Shown: positions 24,914 through 33,927 of the stretch, piece after piece | How the letters are laid out: each line of letters opens with the position of its first letter | Position numbering within the stretch: the stretch's first letter is position 1 | Source: Jannaschia maritima | Lineage (GTDB): Bacteria > Pseudomonadota > Alphaproteobacteria > Rhodobacterales > Rhodobacteraceae | Direction of reading: 5' to 3' | Length of the DNA stretch: 64,000 bases | Assembly: GCF_030973515.1 (NCBI RefSeq) | Contig: NZ_JARGZA010000016.1 | Span: 1 to 64,000, forward strand | The notes under the pieces: generated by a model | Databases searched by the model: none | Told to the model about the DNA's origin: nothing | Seen by the model: the letters and a program-made list of their open reading frames with translations, nothing else | Position numbers and translations under genes: made by a program

Positions 24914-26407
24914 GTGCCCGCCCCCCTGCTCTCGCTGCACGGCGTGACCAAGCGGTACGGCCCGGTCCTGGCGAACGACGCCGTGGATCTCGACGTGGCC
25001 GCCGGGTCGATCCACGCCGTGCTGGGGGAGAACGGGGCGGGCAAGTCCACCCTGATGAAGCTGATCGCGGGGGTGGAGCGCCCCGATGCGGGTCGCATCG
25101 AATGGGACGGGGCACCGGTCGCCCCGTCCTCCCCGGCTCAGGCGCAGAGGATGGGCGTGGGCATCGTGTTCCAGCACTTCGCCCTCTTCGAGACGCTCAG
25201 CGTCGTGCAGAACGTGGCCTTGGTCATTCCGGGACGGCAGGCCGACCTGGCCCGCCGCATCCGGGACACCGGCGATCGCTTCGGCCTGCCCGTGAACCCC
25301 GACGCGATGGTCCACCGCCTGTCGGTGGGCGAACGCCAGCGGGTCGAGATCATCCGCTGCCTGATGCTGGACCCCCGCCTGCTGATCCTGGACGAGCCGA
25401 CATCGGTGCTGCCGCCCCAGGCGATCCCGCCGCTCTTCGACACGCTTCGCGGCATGCGGGACCGGGGGATGGCGCTGCTATTCATATCCCACAAGCTGGG
25501 CGAGATCCGCGACCTGTGCGACACCGCGACCATCCTGCGCGGCGGGCGGGTGGTGGACAGGGTCGATCCCCGGGACCGGACGCCCACCGAACTGGCGCAG
25601 GCCATGATCGGACGCGACATGCCGCCCCGCGTCCGGGCCGTGCCCCGCATGCCCGGAACCGTCCGCCTTTCGCTGGAGGGCGTGACCTGGGACAACCCCG
25701 ACCCGTTCGGCACGTCGCTGTCCGACGTCTCGCTCGGCGTGCGGTCGGGCGAGGTCGTGGGCATCGCGGGCATATCCGGCAACGGCCAGGCGGAGATGGC
25801 CGCGATCCTGTCGGGCGAGGTCACGCTGGATCGCGCGGACGCCGTGACGCTGATGGGCCGCCCCGCGGGCCGGACCGGGGCCGCGGACCGCCGCCGCGCG
25901 GGCCTGGCCTTCGTGCCGGAGGATCGGCTGGGTCGCGGTGCGGTCCCGGACATGTCGCTGTCGGACAACACGCTGCTGACGGCGCACGGCCACGGCCTGA
26001 CCTGGCGGGGCTTCCTGCGGCACGCGCGCGAACGGGCCATGACGTCCGCCATCATCGCCAACAACGACGTCCGCACCCCGTCGGCGGCGACGGAAGCGGG
26101 CGCGCTGTCGGGCGGCAACCTCCAGAAGTTCGTAATGGGGCGCGAGATCGCGCTGGCCCCCGACGTCCTGGTGGTGGCTCAGCCCACCTGGGGCGTGGAT
26201 GTCGCCGCCGCCGCCGCCATCCGCGCGCGCCTGATCGCGCTGCGCGACGCGGGCTGCGCCGTCCTGGTCATATCGGAGGAGATCGAGGAGCTGTTCGAGA
26301 TCTGCGACCGGATGCACGTCCTGCACCACGGGCGGCTGTCGCCGTCGCTGACCACCGCCGACGTGACGCCGACCGACGTGGGCCGCCACATGATCGGGGC
26401 GGCGTGA
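24914..26407 (+). CDS. Purine/nucleoside-type ABC transporter ATP-binding protein (two ABC domains)
   Basis: Tandem-ABC ATPase (497 aa), the form used by BMP-type nucleoside and by sugar importers. The first domain has a full Walker A (GENGAGKST), a signature-like SVGERQRVEIIRCL and Walker B LLILDEPTSVL. The second has the degenerate Walker A (GISGNGQAE) usual for this family, then LSGGNLQKFVMGREIA. It starts with GTG nine bases after the binding-protein stop and overlaps the first permease by one base (TGATG). Confidence 0.94.
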   Translation: MPAPLLSLHGVTKRYGPVLANDAVDLDVAAGSIHAVLGENGAGKSTLMKLIAGVERPDAGRIEWDGAPVAPSSPAQAQRMGVGIVFQHFALFETLSVVQNVALVIPGRQADLARRIRDTGDRFGLPVNPDAMVHRLSVGERQRVEIIRCLMLDPRLLILDEPTSVLPPQAIPPLFDTLRGMRDRGMALLFISHKLGEIRDLCDTATILRGGRVVDRVDPRDRTPTELAQAMIGRDMPPRVRAVPRMPGTVRLSLEGVTWDNPDPFGTSLSDVSLGVRSGEVVGIAGISGNGQAEMAAILSGEVTLDRADAVTLMGRPAGRTGAADRRRAGLAFVPEDRLGRGAVPDMSLSDNTLLTAHGHGLTWRGFLRHARERAMTSAIIANNDVRTPSAATEAGALSGGNLQKFVMGREIALAPDVLVVAQPTWGVDVAAAAAIRARLIALRDAGCAVLVISEEIEELFEICDRMHVLHHGRLSPSLTTADVTPTDVGRHMIGAA

Positions 26408-27552
26408 TGGTCCGGCTGATGCGGCGCGACCGCGCATCCCGCTCGGCCATGGTGGCCGCCCCGCTGCTGGCGCTGGGGGCCGCCGTCCTGGTCAGCCTGA
26501 TCCTGTTCGCCGCCCTGGGAAAGCCCGCGGGCGTGGCGCTGCACGCGTTGCTGATCCGACCCTTCGCGTCCTGGTATTCCTTCTCCGAGGTGCTGTTGAA
26601 GGCCGCGCCCCTGATGCTGATCGCGCAGGGTCTGGCCATCGGCTTCCGCGCCAACGTGTTCAACATCGGGGCCGAGGGGCAGTTCGTCATGGGCGCGGTG
26701 GCCGCCTCCGCGCTGCCGGTGCTGGGGGGCGATCCGTCGGGTCCGTGGGTGATGCCCCTGATGCTGGGGGCGGGCATGGCGGGGGGGCTGGCCTGGGCCG
26801 GGCTCGCGGCCTTCGCGCGGGACCGGTTCGGCGCGAGCGAGATCCTGGTCACCCTGATGCAGTCGCTGATCGCCGTGCAGGTCCTGAACTACCTGCTGCT
26901 GGGGCCATGGAAGGATCCGCGCGGCTTCAACTTCCCCGTCAGCGTGATGTTTCCCGACGCGGCCCTGCTGCCGATCCTGCTGCCCGGAACGCGGACAAAC
27001 GTGCTGCTGGTCTTCGCGCTGCTGGCCAGCGTGCTGGCCTGGGTCCTGATGCGGCATCGCCTGACCGGGTTCCAGTTGCTGGTGGGCGGCCTGGCGCCGG
27101 GGGCCGCGCGGTACGCGGGCATCGCGCCCCGGCGCGCCGTCTGGCTGTCGCTGGGGCTGGGCGGGCTGGCGGCGGGGCTGGCCGGCGCGGGCGAGGTGAT
27201 GGGCCCCCTGGGCCAGCTGCAGCGATCGGTGGCGGCCGGCTATGGCTATGCGGCGATCGTGGTGGCCTATGTCGGCGGGCTGAACCCCCTGGGCATCGTG
27301 GTCGCCGCGGTCGCCATATCGGCCGTCTACATCGGCGGCGACGCCGCGACCGTCAGCGCGGGCCTGCCCGTCCCGGCGGTGGAGGTGTTCCAGGGTCTGC
27401 TGCTGGCCTTCTACCTGGTCGCCTTCGTCCTGGTCCGCTACCGCATCGCCCGGATGCCCGGCCCCGCGACCCGCGCCGCGACGCCGCGTCGCGGGGGCCG
27501 TCCGCGGACGTTCGACGGTCCGGTGCCGTCGGCGGCGGATGGCGGTCCGTGA
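26407..27552 (+). CDS. Purine/nucleoside-type ABC transporter permease 1
   Basis: Membrane permease (381 aa) of the branched-chain/nucleoside class with about nine helices and the typical GFRANVFNIGAEGQFVMGA segment near residue 85. The G-L-N-P-L-G-I-V stretch late in the protein is also characteristic. The C-terminal about 40 residues are hydrophilic and Arg/Pro-rich, longer than usual. It pairs with the next permease, which starts inside its stop codon (GTGA overlap). Confidence 0.92.
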   Translation: MVRLMRRDRASRSAMVAAPLLALGAAVLVSLILFAALGKPAGVALHALLIRPFASWYSFSEVLLKAAPLMLIAQGLAIGFRANVFNIGAEGQFVMGAVAASALPVLGGDPSGPWVMPLMLGAGMAGGLAWAGLAAFARDRFGASEILVTLMQSLIAVQVLNYLLLGPWKDPRGFNFPVSVMFPDAALLPILLPGTRTNVLLVFALLASVLAWVLMRHRLTGFQLLVGGLAPGAARYAGIAPRRAVWLSLGLGGLAAGLAGAGEVMGPLGQLQRSVAAGYGYAAIVVAYVGGLNPLGIVVAAVAISAVYIGGDAATVSAGLPVPAVEVFQGLLLAFYLVAFVLVRYRIARMPGPATRAATPRRGGRPRTFDGPVPSAADGGP

Positions 27553-28418
27553 CCATCCTGGCCTTCGTTTTCGCGGGCATCCTGGCCGCGTCGCTGCCGC
27601 TGCTGCTGGCCGCCCTGGGCGAGATGGTGGTGGAGAAGACGGGCCTTCTGAACCTGGGCATTGAGGGAATGATGGCCCTGGGCGCCGCGGTGGGCTTCGT
27701 CGCGGTCTATCTGACCGGCAGCCACGTCCTGGGCCTGGCGGGGGGCGCCCTGGCGGCGGCGCTGCTGTCGCTGGCCTTCGCGGGCATGGTCCTGGGGGCC
27801 CGCGCGAACCAGGTCGCGGCGGGGCTGGCCGTGGGCGTGCTGGGCCTGGGGCTGTCCGCGCTGTTCGGGGCATCCTACGAATCGTTCACGGTATCGGGCC
27901 TGCCGAAGCTGGCCGTGCCCGCCCTGTCGGATCTGCCCGTCCTCGGCGGGCTCTTCCGGCAGGACGTCCTGGTCTGGGCCGCGATCCCGGGCGTCGTCGT
28001 GCTGTGGTGGGTCCTGGAGCGCACGAAGGCGGGCTTGGTGATCCGCGCGGTGGGCGAGAACGCGGACGCCGCGCGGGCCATCGGATACGACGTGGTCCTG
28101 ATCCGCGCGGGCGCGGTGGCCTTCGGCGGCGCCATGGCGGGCCTGGGCGGCGCCTATGCCTCGACCGTCCTCACCCCGCTCTGGGCGGAAGGGATGATCG
28201 CGGGGCGGGGCTGGATCGCGCTGGCCCTGGTCGTGTTCGGGACCTGGCGGACGGGGCGCGTGACGCTGGGCGCGCTGCTGTTCGGGACGCTGGTGCTGGG
28301 CGGACTGGCCGCGCAGGCGGCCGGCGCGCGGGTGCCGTCGCAGCTCCTGGCCAGCTTGCCCTATCTCGTGACGATCGTCATGCTATGCATCCTGTCGGCG
28401 GGTCGCCGACGAGCCTGA
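27549..28418 (+). CDS. Purine/nucleoside-type ABC transporter permease 2
   Basis: Second permease (289 aa), shorter than its partner as is usual for this family, with eight or nine helices. It carries EKTGLLNLGIEGMMALGA near residue 30, the counterpart of the signature in permease 1, and LRERTKAG-like and VGENADAARAIGYDV segments forming the coupling helix region. GTG start overlapping the previous stop by four bases. It completes the BMP importer and probably the operon, though a membrane-protein gene overlaps its 3' end. Confidence 0.92.
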   Translation: MTILAFVFAGILAASLPLLLAALGEMVVEKTGLLNLGIEGMMALGAAVGFVAVYLTGSHVLGLAGGALAAALLSLAFAGMVLGARANQVAAGLAVGVLGLGLSALFGASYESFTVSGLPKLAVPALSDLPVLGGLFRQDVLVWAAIPGVVVLWWVLERTKAGLVIRAVGENADAARAIGYDVVLIRAGAVAFGGAMAGLGGAYASTVLTPLWAEGMIAGRGWIALALVVFGTWRTGRVTLGALLFGTLVLGGLAAQAAGARVPSQLLASLPYLVTIVMLCILSAGRRRA

Positions 28419-29500
28419 CGGAACGGCCGGCCCGCCCCGCGGGTTTGCCGCTTGCACCACGGAAGGGGACCGGACCGCTGCCAGACGCCGACGCCATATC
28501 GAACGCCGCCGCCGGGGCCGACCGGTTCGCCCCGCTCGAGGCGGGACACGACGCGCCCTCGCCCGACGCGATCCCGATCGCGGGCTGGAAGCGAATCGGC
28601 AAGCGCGTGATCCAGGCCCTGATGAGCGACAAGCTTTGGACCAACTGCGCCTGCGTGGGGTTCTTCGGCTTCCTTTCGGTCTTCCCGATCCTGGCCATCT
28701 TCGTGCTCCTCTATGGTCTGGCCTTCGACCTGGACGCCGTGAACGCGCAGATCGCGGTGCTGGAGCCGTTGGTGCCGGAGATGGTCTTCGGCCTTCTGGC
28801 CGATCGTTTGACGTCGCTCGCCACGAACTCCAACAGCGATCTGACCCTCGGGCTGCTGATCTCGACCGGCGTGGCGCTGTGGACCGGGTCGCGTGGGACG
28901 AACGCGATGATCGACCTGCTGAACCTGGCCTATCACGAGGAAGCGTCGCGCAGCTTCGTGCGCCGGCTGATGACGGCGATCGCGCTGACCATCGGGGGTC
29001 TGATCGGCCTGATCGTCGTGCTGCTGACGGTGGCGGCCATCCCCATCGTCGTCGGCAACATCCCGTTCGACCGCACGGCCGAGCTGATCGCGCTCTACGC
29101 CCGCTGGCCCGTCCTGGCGACGTTGATCTTCGCGGGCCTCACGCTGCTCTATCGCTTCGCGCCGAACCGCCGCGACGCCCGTTGGCGCTGGCTGATGCCG
29201 GGCGCCATCACCGGGTCCGTCCTGTGGATGGCCCTGTCGGTCGCGTTCTCGATCTACGTGGAACGGTTCAACGACTACGGCGCGATGTTCGGCACGCTGT
29301 CGGTCGCGGTGGTGATGATGCTGTGGGTCTATTACTCCGCGCTGGTGATCGCCATCGGCGCGATCCTGAACGCCGAGATCGAGCTTCAGACCCGCCGCGA
29401 CAGCACCGTGGGCCCGCCGAAGCCGCGGGGGCAGCGCGGCGCCGTGGTCGCCGACGCCCTGCCCCCGCCCGAAGCGAAGCAGGAGCCGAAGGAGGCCTAG
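28385..29500 (+). CDS. YihY/BrkB family inner-membrane protein
   Basis: A 371-aa membrane protein of the YihY/virulence-factor-BrkB family (function not firmly established). About six transmembrane helices are visible, starting with the cytoplasmic WKRIGKRVIQALMSDKLW segment and the FFGFLSVFPILAIFVLLYGL helix near residues 90-115, and a C-terminal hydrophilic Pro/Lys tail. The ATG at 28385 lies inside the permease gene and has no obvious ribosome-binding site; the first about 60 residues are low-complexity, so a downstream alternative start (for example TTG at 28445) is possible. Unlike the preceding genes it has no evident link to purine uptake. Confidence 0.8.
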   Translation: MHPVGGSPTSLTERPARPAGLPLAPRKGTGPLPDADAISNAAAGADRFAPLEAGHDAPSPDAIPIAGWKRIGKRVIQALMSDKLWTNCACVGFFGFLSVFPILAIFVLLYGLAFDLDAVNAQIAVLEPLVPEMVFGLLADRLTSLATNSNSDLTLGLLISTGVALWTGSRGTNAMIDLLNLAYHEEASRSFVRRLMTAIALTIGGLIGLIVVLLTVAAIPIVVGNIPFDRTAELIALYARWPVLATLIFAGLTLLYRFAPNRRDARWRWLMPGAITGSVLWMALSVAFSIYVERFNDYGAMFGTLSVAVVMMLWVYYSALVIAIGAILNAEIELQTRRDSTVGPPKPRGQRGAVVADALPPPEAKQEPKEA

Positions 29501-29796
29501 CACGCGCGGGACCGATCGGGCCTTCATGCTGCACTGCGGCGAAAGTGATCGGGCCTGGGGCGCGGGGCGGCCGTTCCGATGCGAACAGTCTGCCCGGGAG
29601 CGGGACGCGGTGCAACCGGAGCTACGATCAAGGAAACAGGGGGTCTGGCGGGTCCCCGGGGGACGGCCGGCGCGGGGGGACGGGCGGCATGGTCGTATCC
29701 GGCCCGTGTCTGCCTTCCGTCTGCGTTCCGTCTGCTCCGCGTCGGACGAAATCGGTGCGCGGGCCGGGATCGTCTGGTCGGGGCGGCGCCGAAGGA
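29501..29796. other. Intergenic region, no gene recognised
   Basis: This 296-base stretch lies between two convergent genes (the YihY-family gene on plus and the patatin gene on minus). Reading frames in it are short and composition-driven. I see no terminator with a T-run, no repeat and no RNA gene. Confidence 0.5.
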
Positions 29797-31611
29797 TCAG
29801 TCCGCTTCGGTCCTGAACCGGGCCAGCACCTCGGGCGGCAGCGCGTCCAGCTGGGCCTTGCAGCTCTCGTAGCCCGCGTCGATCGCGGCCTCGAACCGGT
29901 TCCAGTCCAGAAGGCCGATGCGGGGCAGCACGGGACGCAGGCACAGGTCGGCCCGATCGCGCATCCGTCGCTGTCGTTCCAGCGATCCCAGCACGGTGGA
30001 GGTCAGGATCGTCGACAGGATCCCCGGCACGCGGTAGCGACGCCGCTTGCGGCCCCGGAACCGGTCCAGCAGCATCTGCCAGCCGGTGGGCATCGCGTCC
30101 AGCTGCACGGGGCGGGACGGATTGCCCAGCAGGTCGACCCCGATGGTCCTGGCCACGCCCATGTCCTCCAGCACGTCGACGGGCAGGTTGTTCACCACGC
30201 CCCCGTCCACGTGCAGCGCGCCGTCGATCAGCACGGGCGGCAGCACGCCGGGGATGGCATAGGTGGCCGCGAGGGCCCGCCACAGCGGCCCGCGGGTCAT
30301 CACGACCTGCTTCTGGTTCGTGAAGTCGGCGGCCACCGCGAAATAGGGCGACCACGTGTCCTCGACGTCGGCATCGTGTCCCGTGGCCCGGTGGACGGCA
30401 TCGCGGCCCAGCCTGCGCGTCTTCTCGCCCTTCACCATGCTGATCAGCGGAAAGATCGTCCAATCGCTGGTGGGCGAGCCGTGGGCGACGAAGACCTCCT
30501 TCGTCGCGGACTCCAACGCGTCGCCCCGCAGGCCCATCGCGTGCCAGGCGGCCATGGCCGCGCCGATGCTGGTCCCGCCGATGACGTCCGGCACGATCCC
30601 GTGCTCGGCCAGGGCCCGGATCGCGCCCAGATGCGCCGCCCCGCGCGCGCCCCCGCCCGCCAGCGCCAAGCCCACGGCGCGGCCGAACAGCATCCGGGCC
30701 ATGCGGCGCATGTCGCCCGCGTTGCCCCGGCGCAGGTGGAAGTGGCGGTCCACCCGCCGTCCGTCCAGCCAGGCCGCCGTCCGGGTGGGGGCCTTCGCGT
30801 CCGCGTCCTGCAGCAGCACCAGGGTGCGACGCGGCAGCGGGCCCCCCGGCAACGCATCCCCCAGGATCGCGTCCACGGCACCGGGCGACGGGTCCGCGGA
30901 TGCGGCGGCCAGCATCACGACCTCGTCGGCATGGGCCAAAAGCGCGGGCAGGCCGGACCGGTCGCCCGCGGGGACGATCACGAACGCGCCCGTCCCTTCC
31001 GCCGCCGCGAAGTCGGCATCCGATGCGTCCGAAGGCAGGTTCACCGCATCGGCGATGCCGGCACCGGCCAACGCCCGCACGAAGGCGGCGGCATCCACGT
31101 CGTCCGACAGGGGCACGCAGCAGACCACGCCCGGCACGTGGGCCGGATGCCGGGGCCGGGCGGCGCGCTGTTCGCGCGCGATCATCGTGCGCCCGACCGC
31201 CAGCCCCAGCCGGGGGTGGCGTTCCACCAGGGCGTCGAAGGCGGCGGCCTCGATGCGGGCCACGACGGACCGGCGCGCGGCGCGGACGGTGGCGTTGCGT
31301 GGGGCACCCGACACGACGCCCACCTCGCCCACCGTTTCGCCGGGCCGAACCTCGCCGAAGATGGCGTCGCCCCGTCCGGCCCAAAGACGCCCGGACAACA
31401 GGATGAACAGGGCGTCCGGGGGGGACCCCTCCTCCATCAGGACCTCGCCCGGGCCGAGGGTCAGCAGCGCGGAGATGGCGACGTCGTCTAGTGGATCGCC
31501 CCCGTCCGGTGCATCGTCCAGCCCGAAGACCCGCCGCAGGGCACGGGCGGCGAAGGCGGCCGCATCCTCCTGGGGCGATATCGGCTCGGGCGCGGAGGGA
31601 TCGGCGGTCAT
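29797..31611 (-). CDS. Cyclic-nucleotide-binding domain + patatin-like phospholipase
   Basis: A 604-aa cytoplasmic protein resembling NTE-type esterases. Residues about 40-150 form a cyclic-nucleotide-binding fold (GEVLMEEGSPPDALFILLSGRL, then PGETVGEVGVVSGAPRNATVRA). The patatin hydrolase domain begins around residue 312 with the oxyanion loop GGGARG (319-324), nucleophile Ser348 in GTSIG, and the catalytic aspartate Asp469 in DGG. The ATG at 31611 is chosen; an in-frame TTG 36 bases upstream is less likely. Probable role: lysophospholipid or fatty ester hydrolysis gated by the N-terminal domain. It diverges from the betaine transporter operon. Confidence 0.9.
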   Translation of the reverse strand: MTADPSAPEPISPQEDAAAFAARALRRVFGLDDAPDGGDPLDDVAISALLTLGPGEVLMEEGSPPDALFILLSGRLWAGRGDAIFGEVRPGETVGEVGVVSGAPRNATVRAARRSVVARIEAAAFDALVERHPRLGLAVGRTMIAREQRAARPRHPAHVPGVVCCVPLSDDVDAAAFVRALAGAGIADAVNLPSDASDADFAAAEGTGAFVIVPAGDRSGLPALLAHADEVVMLAAASADPSPGAVDAILGDALPGGPLPRRTLVLLQDADAKAPTRTAAWLDGRRVDRHFHLRRGNAGDMRRMARMLFGRAVGLALAGGGARGAAHLGAIRALAEHGIVPDVIGGTSIGAAMAAWHAMGLRGDALESATKEVFVAHGSPTSDWTIFPLISMVKGEKTRRLGRDAVHRATGHDADVEDTWSPYFAVAADFTNQKQVVMTRGPLWRALAATYAIPGVLPPVLIDGALHVDGGVVNNLPVDVLEDMGVARTIGVDLLGNPSRPVQLDAMPTGWQMLLDRFRGRKRRRYRVPGILSTILTSTVLGSLERQRRMRDRADLCLRPVLPRIGLLDWNRFEAAIDAGYESCKAQLDALPPEVLARFRTEAD

Positions 31612-31716
31612 CCCGCGATCAATGGACGCATGGAACGGTCGAATCAATCCACCCTAGCTGCGGATGCATCCTGGACCGGCGGTGACGTCACGGCGCGAAA
31701 CCGTTCGAAAACGTCG

Positions 31717-31732
31717 GAAACATGTCGGTTTC
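31717..31732. promoter_or_regulatory. Short inverted repeat in the promoter region of the betaine/choline transporter
   Basis: GAAAC (31717-31721) and GTTTC (31728-31732) flank a six-base spacer, 75 bases upstream of the binding-protein start in the divergent promoter region. The arms are short, so this is only a candidate operator. Confidence 0.25.
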
Positions 31733-31806
31733 AGTCCCCGAACGGATATGATTAGCTACGCCGCAAGACCGCGCCAACAGCGGTCCGGGTACAGGGAGAA
31801 GATGGA

Positions 31807-32796
31807 ATGCGTATCACTGCAATGCTGCTTGGCACCGCGATGGCGCTGCCGATGGCGACGTTGGGCACCGCAGCACTGGCCGACGGCCATTCGTCGTGCG
31901 GCGAGGTGTCGATCACCGAGATGAACTGGGCGTCCTCCGCGGTCGTGACGTCGGTCGCCACGTTCCTGATGGAACAGGGCTATGGCTGCTCCGTGACGAA
32001 GGTGCCGTCCTCGACGACGCCGTCGCTGGTATCGGTGGCCGAGAACGGCACCCCCGACATCGTGACCGAGCTGTGGATCAACGGCACGCCGGCCTATGGC
32101 GAGCTGTCGGATGCGGGCACGATCGTGACGCTGACCGACGTCCTGTCCGATGGCGGCGTCGAAGGCTGGTGGATGCCGAAGTACATCGCCGACGAGCATC
32201 CCGAGCTGACCACCATCGAGGGCATGCTGGCCAACCCCGACCTCCTGGGCGGACGCCTGCACCAGTGTCCGGAAGGCTGGGGCTGCAAGAACTCCAACGC
32301 CGCGCTGGCGCGCGCGCTGGACATGGAAGGCGCAGGCTACGAGATCTTCCAGCACGGGTCCGGCGAGACGATGGCGACCGCCATCGCCGCGGCCTTCGAG
32401 AACGAGGAGCCGATCCTGACCTATTACTGGGCGCCGACCAGCGTCCTGGGCAAGTACGAGATGGTGAAGGTCGACTTCGGCGAGTACGACGAGGAAGGCT
32501 TCATGTGCAACGCCGACCCCGCCTGCGAGACGGACACGGTCACCCCCTATCCGGTGGGGCCCGTGAAGACGATCGTGACGACCGACTTCCAGGAGCGGCA
32601 GCCGGCCATCGCGGACCTGATGACCAACGTGCAGTTCACCAACGCCCAGATGGGCGACATCCTCGCCTGGCAGGATGCGAACAACGCGTCGGCCGACGAG
32701 GCCGCGGTGTACTTCCTGACCAGCTATCCGGACGTGTGGTCCGGCTGGATCTCGGACGACGCGCGGGCGAACCTGTCGGCGCTGCTGTCGAACTGA
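31807..32796 (+). CDS. Glycine betaine/choline-type ABC transporter substrate-binding protein (ProX/OpuAC family)
   Basis: Periplasmic binding protein (329 aa) with a signal peptide ending near ALA-D (about residue 25) and a start preceded by AGGGAGAAG. The OpuAC-type fold is recognisable: ITEMNWASSAVVTSVATFLMEQGYGC, the G-T-P-D-I-V-T-E-L-W segment with conserved tryptophan, the GWGCKNSN segment after a CPEGW turn, and the ILTYYWAPTSVLGKYEMVKVDFGEYD region. Aromatic residues (several Trp/Tyr) fit a quaternary-ammonium binding cage. Exact ligand (betaine, choline, DMSP-like compounds) is not determined. Confidence 0.92.
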   Translation: MRITAMLLGTAMALPMATLGTAALADGHSSCGEVSITEMNWASSAVVTSVATFLMEQGYGCSVTKVPSSTTPSLVSVAENGTPDIVTELWINGTPAYGELSDAGTIVTLTDVLSDGGVEGWWMPKYIADEHPELTTIEGMLANPDLLGGRLHQCPEGWGCKNSNAALARALDMEGAGYEIFQHGSGETMATAIAAAFENEEPILTYYWAPTSVLGKYEMVKVDFGEYDEEGFMCNADPACETDTVTPYPVGPVKTIVTTDFQERQPAIADLMTNVQFTNAQMGDILAWQDANNASADEAAVYFLTSYPDVWSGWISDDARANLSALLSN

Positions 32797-32886
32797 TCGA
32801 ACGGCGGGGCGGGCCTTCGGGTCCGCCCTTCCTTCTTCCGACCGGCCGGACAGACAGGCACGGCGGACCACATGGGGGTGGGACGA

Positions 32887-33927
32887 ATGGCGACCTATGA
32901 CGGCCTCTTCGAGGCGACGGGATTGCAGGGCTGGTGCGGCGAGACGACCGACGGTCCGCTGACGATGGCCGAGCTGATGGCGCGCGCGCGGGGCGAGGAT
33001 GCCGCCGACGTGGCCACGCCGCTGATGAACACGCCGTTCCCGTCGCTCGACGTGCTGCACGAGAGCTGCGCCACGATCCCCCGGTCCCGCGACATGACCG
33101 AAGCGGTGGAACAGGGCTTCCTGGCGATCAAGGATCCCCTGAAGGTCGTGCTCGACCCGATCACGCAGCCCCTGTCCTGGGCGCTCGACGCGTCGCTCGA
33201 ACTGTTCCAGGCGGTGCCCTGGTTCATCATGATCCCGCTGCTGGTGATCCTGACCTGGTTCTCGACGAAGCGCATCGGCGTGACGGTCTTCGTGGCCGCC
33301 GCCTTCCTGTTCATGTCGTTCATCAACTTCTACGACGACGCGATGCAGACGCTGTCGATCATCTTCGTCTGCACGCTGATCTCCATCGCGCTGGGCGTGC
33401 CCATCGGCATCGCCATGTCGCGGTCGAACGCGTTGCAGCGCGGCACGATCCCCATCCTCGACATGCTGCAGACCCTGCCGACCTTCGTGTACCTCGTGCC
33501 GCTGATCTACCTGTTCTCCGTCACGGAATCTAAGCTCTACGGCATCGCCATCATCCTCTATGCGATCGTGCCGGTCGTGCGGCTGACCGACCTGGGCATC
33601 CGCCTGGTCGACAAGGAGGTGATCGAGGCCGCGGACGCCTTCGGCATGACCGCGCGCCAGAAGCTGTGGAAGGTGGAGGTGCCGCTGGCGCTGCCCAACA
33701 TCATGGCGGGCGTGAACCAGACGATCATGATGTCGCTGGCGATGGTGGTCATCGCCTCGCTCGTCTCGGCCCCCGGCCTGGGCGTCAAGGTCCTGGCGGG
33801 CATCCGCAACCTGGAACTGGGCGTGGGCCTGGTGGCCGGCTTCTGCATCGTGCTGCTGGCGGTCCTTCTGGACCGGTCCACCAAGGCCGCGCTGGCCCGG
33901 GTCGACGTGTCGGGGACGGCGCGATGA
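32887..33927 (+). CDS. Glycine betaine/choline-type ABC transporter permease (ProW-like)
   Basis: Membrane permease (346 aa from the ATG at 32887, which is preceded by GGGTGGGA; an in-frame ATG at 32872 is also possible). The first about 100 residues are hydrophilic, as in ProW-type proteins, followed by six or more helices. The binding-protein-dependent permease motif EAADAFGMTARQKLWKVEVPLALPNIMAG (EAA loop) is present around residue 245. The stop overlaps the ATPase start by four bases (ATGA). Confidence 0.92.
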   Translation: MATYDGLFEATGLQGWCGETTDGPLTMAELMARARGEDAADVATPLMNTPFPSLDVLHESCATIPRSRDMTEAVEQGFLAIKDPLKVVLDPITQPLSWALDASLELFQAVPWFIMIPLLVILTWFSTKRIGVTVFVAAAFLFMSFINFYDDAMQTLSIIFVCTLISIALGVPIGIAMSRSNALQRGTIPILDMLQTLPTFVYLVPLIYLFSVTESKLYGIAIILYAIVPVVRLTDLGIRLVDKEVIEAADAFGMTARQKLWKVEVPLALPNIMAGVNQTIMMSLAMVVIASLVSAPGLGVKVLAGIRNLELGVGLVAGFCIVLLAVLLDRSTKAALARVDVSGTAR

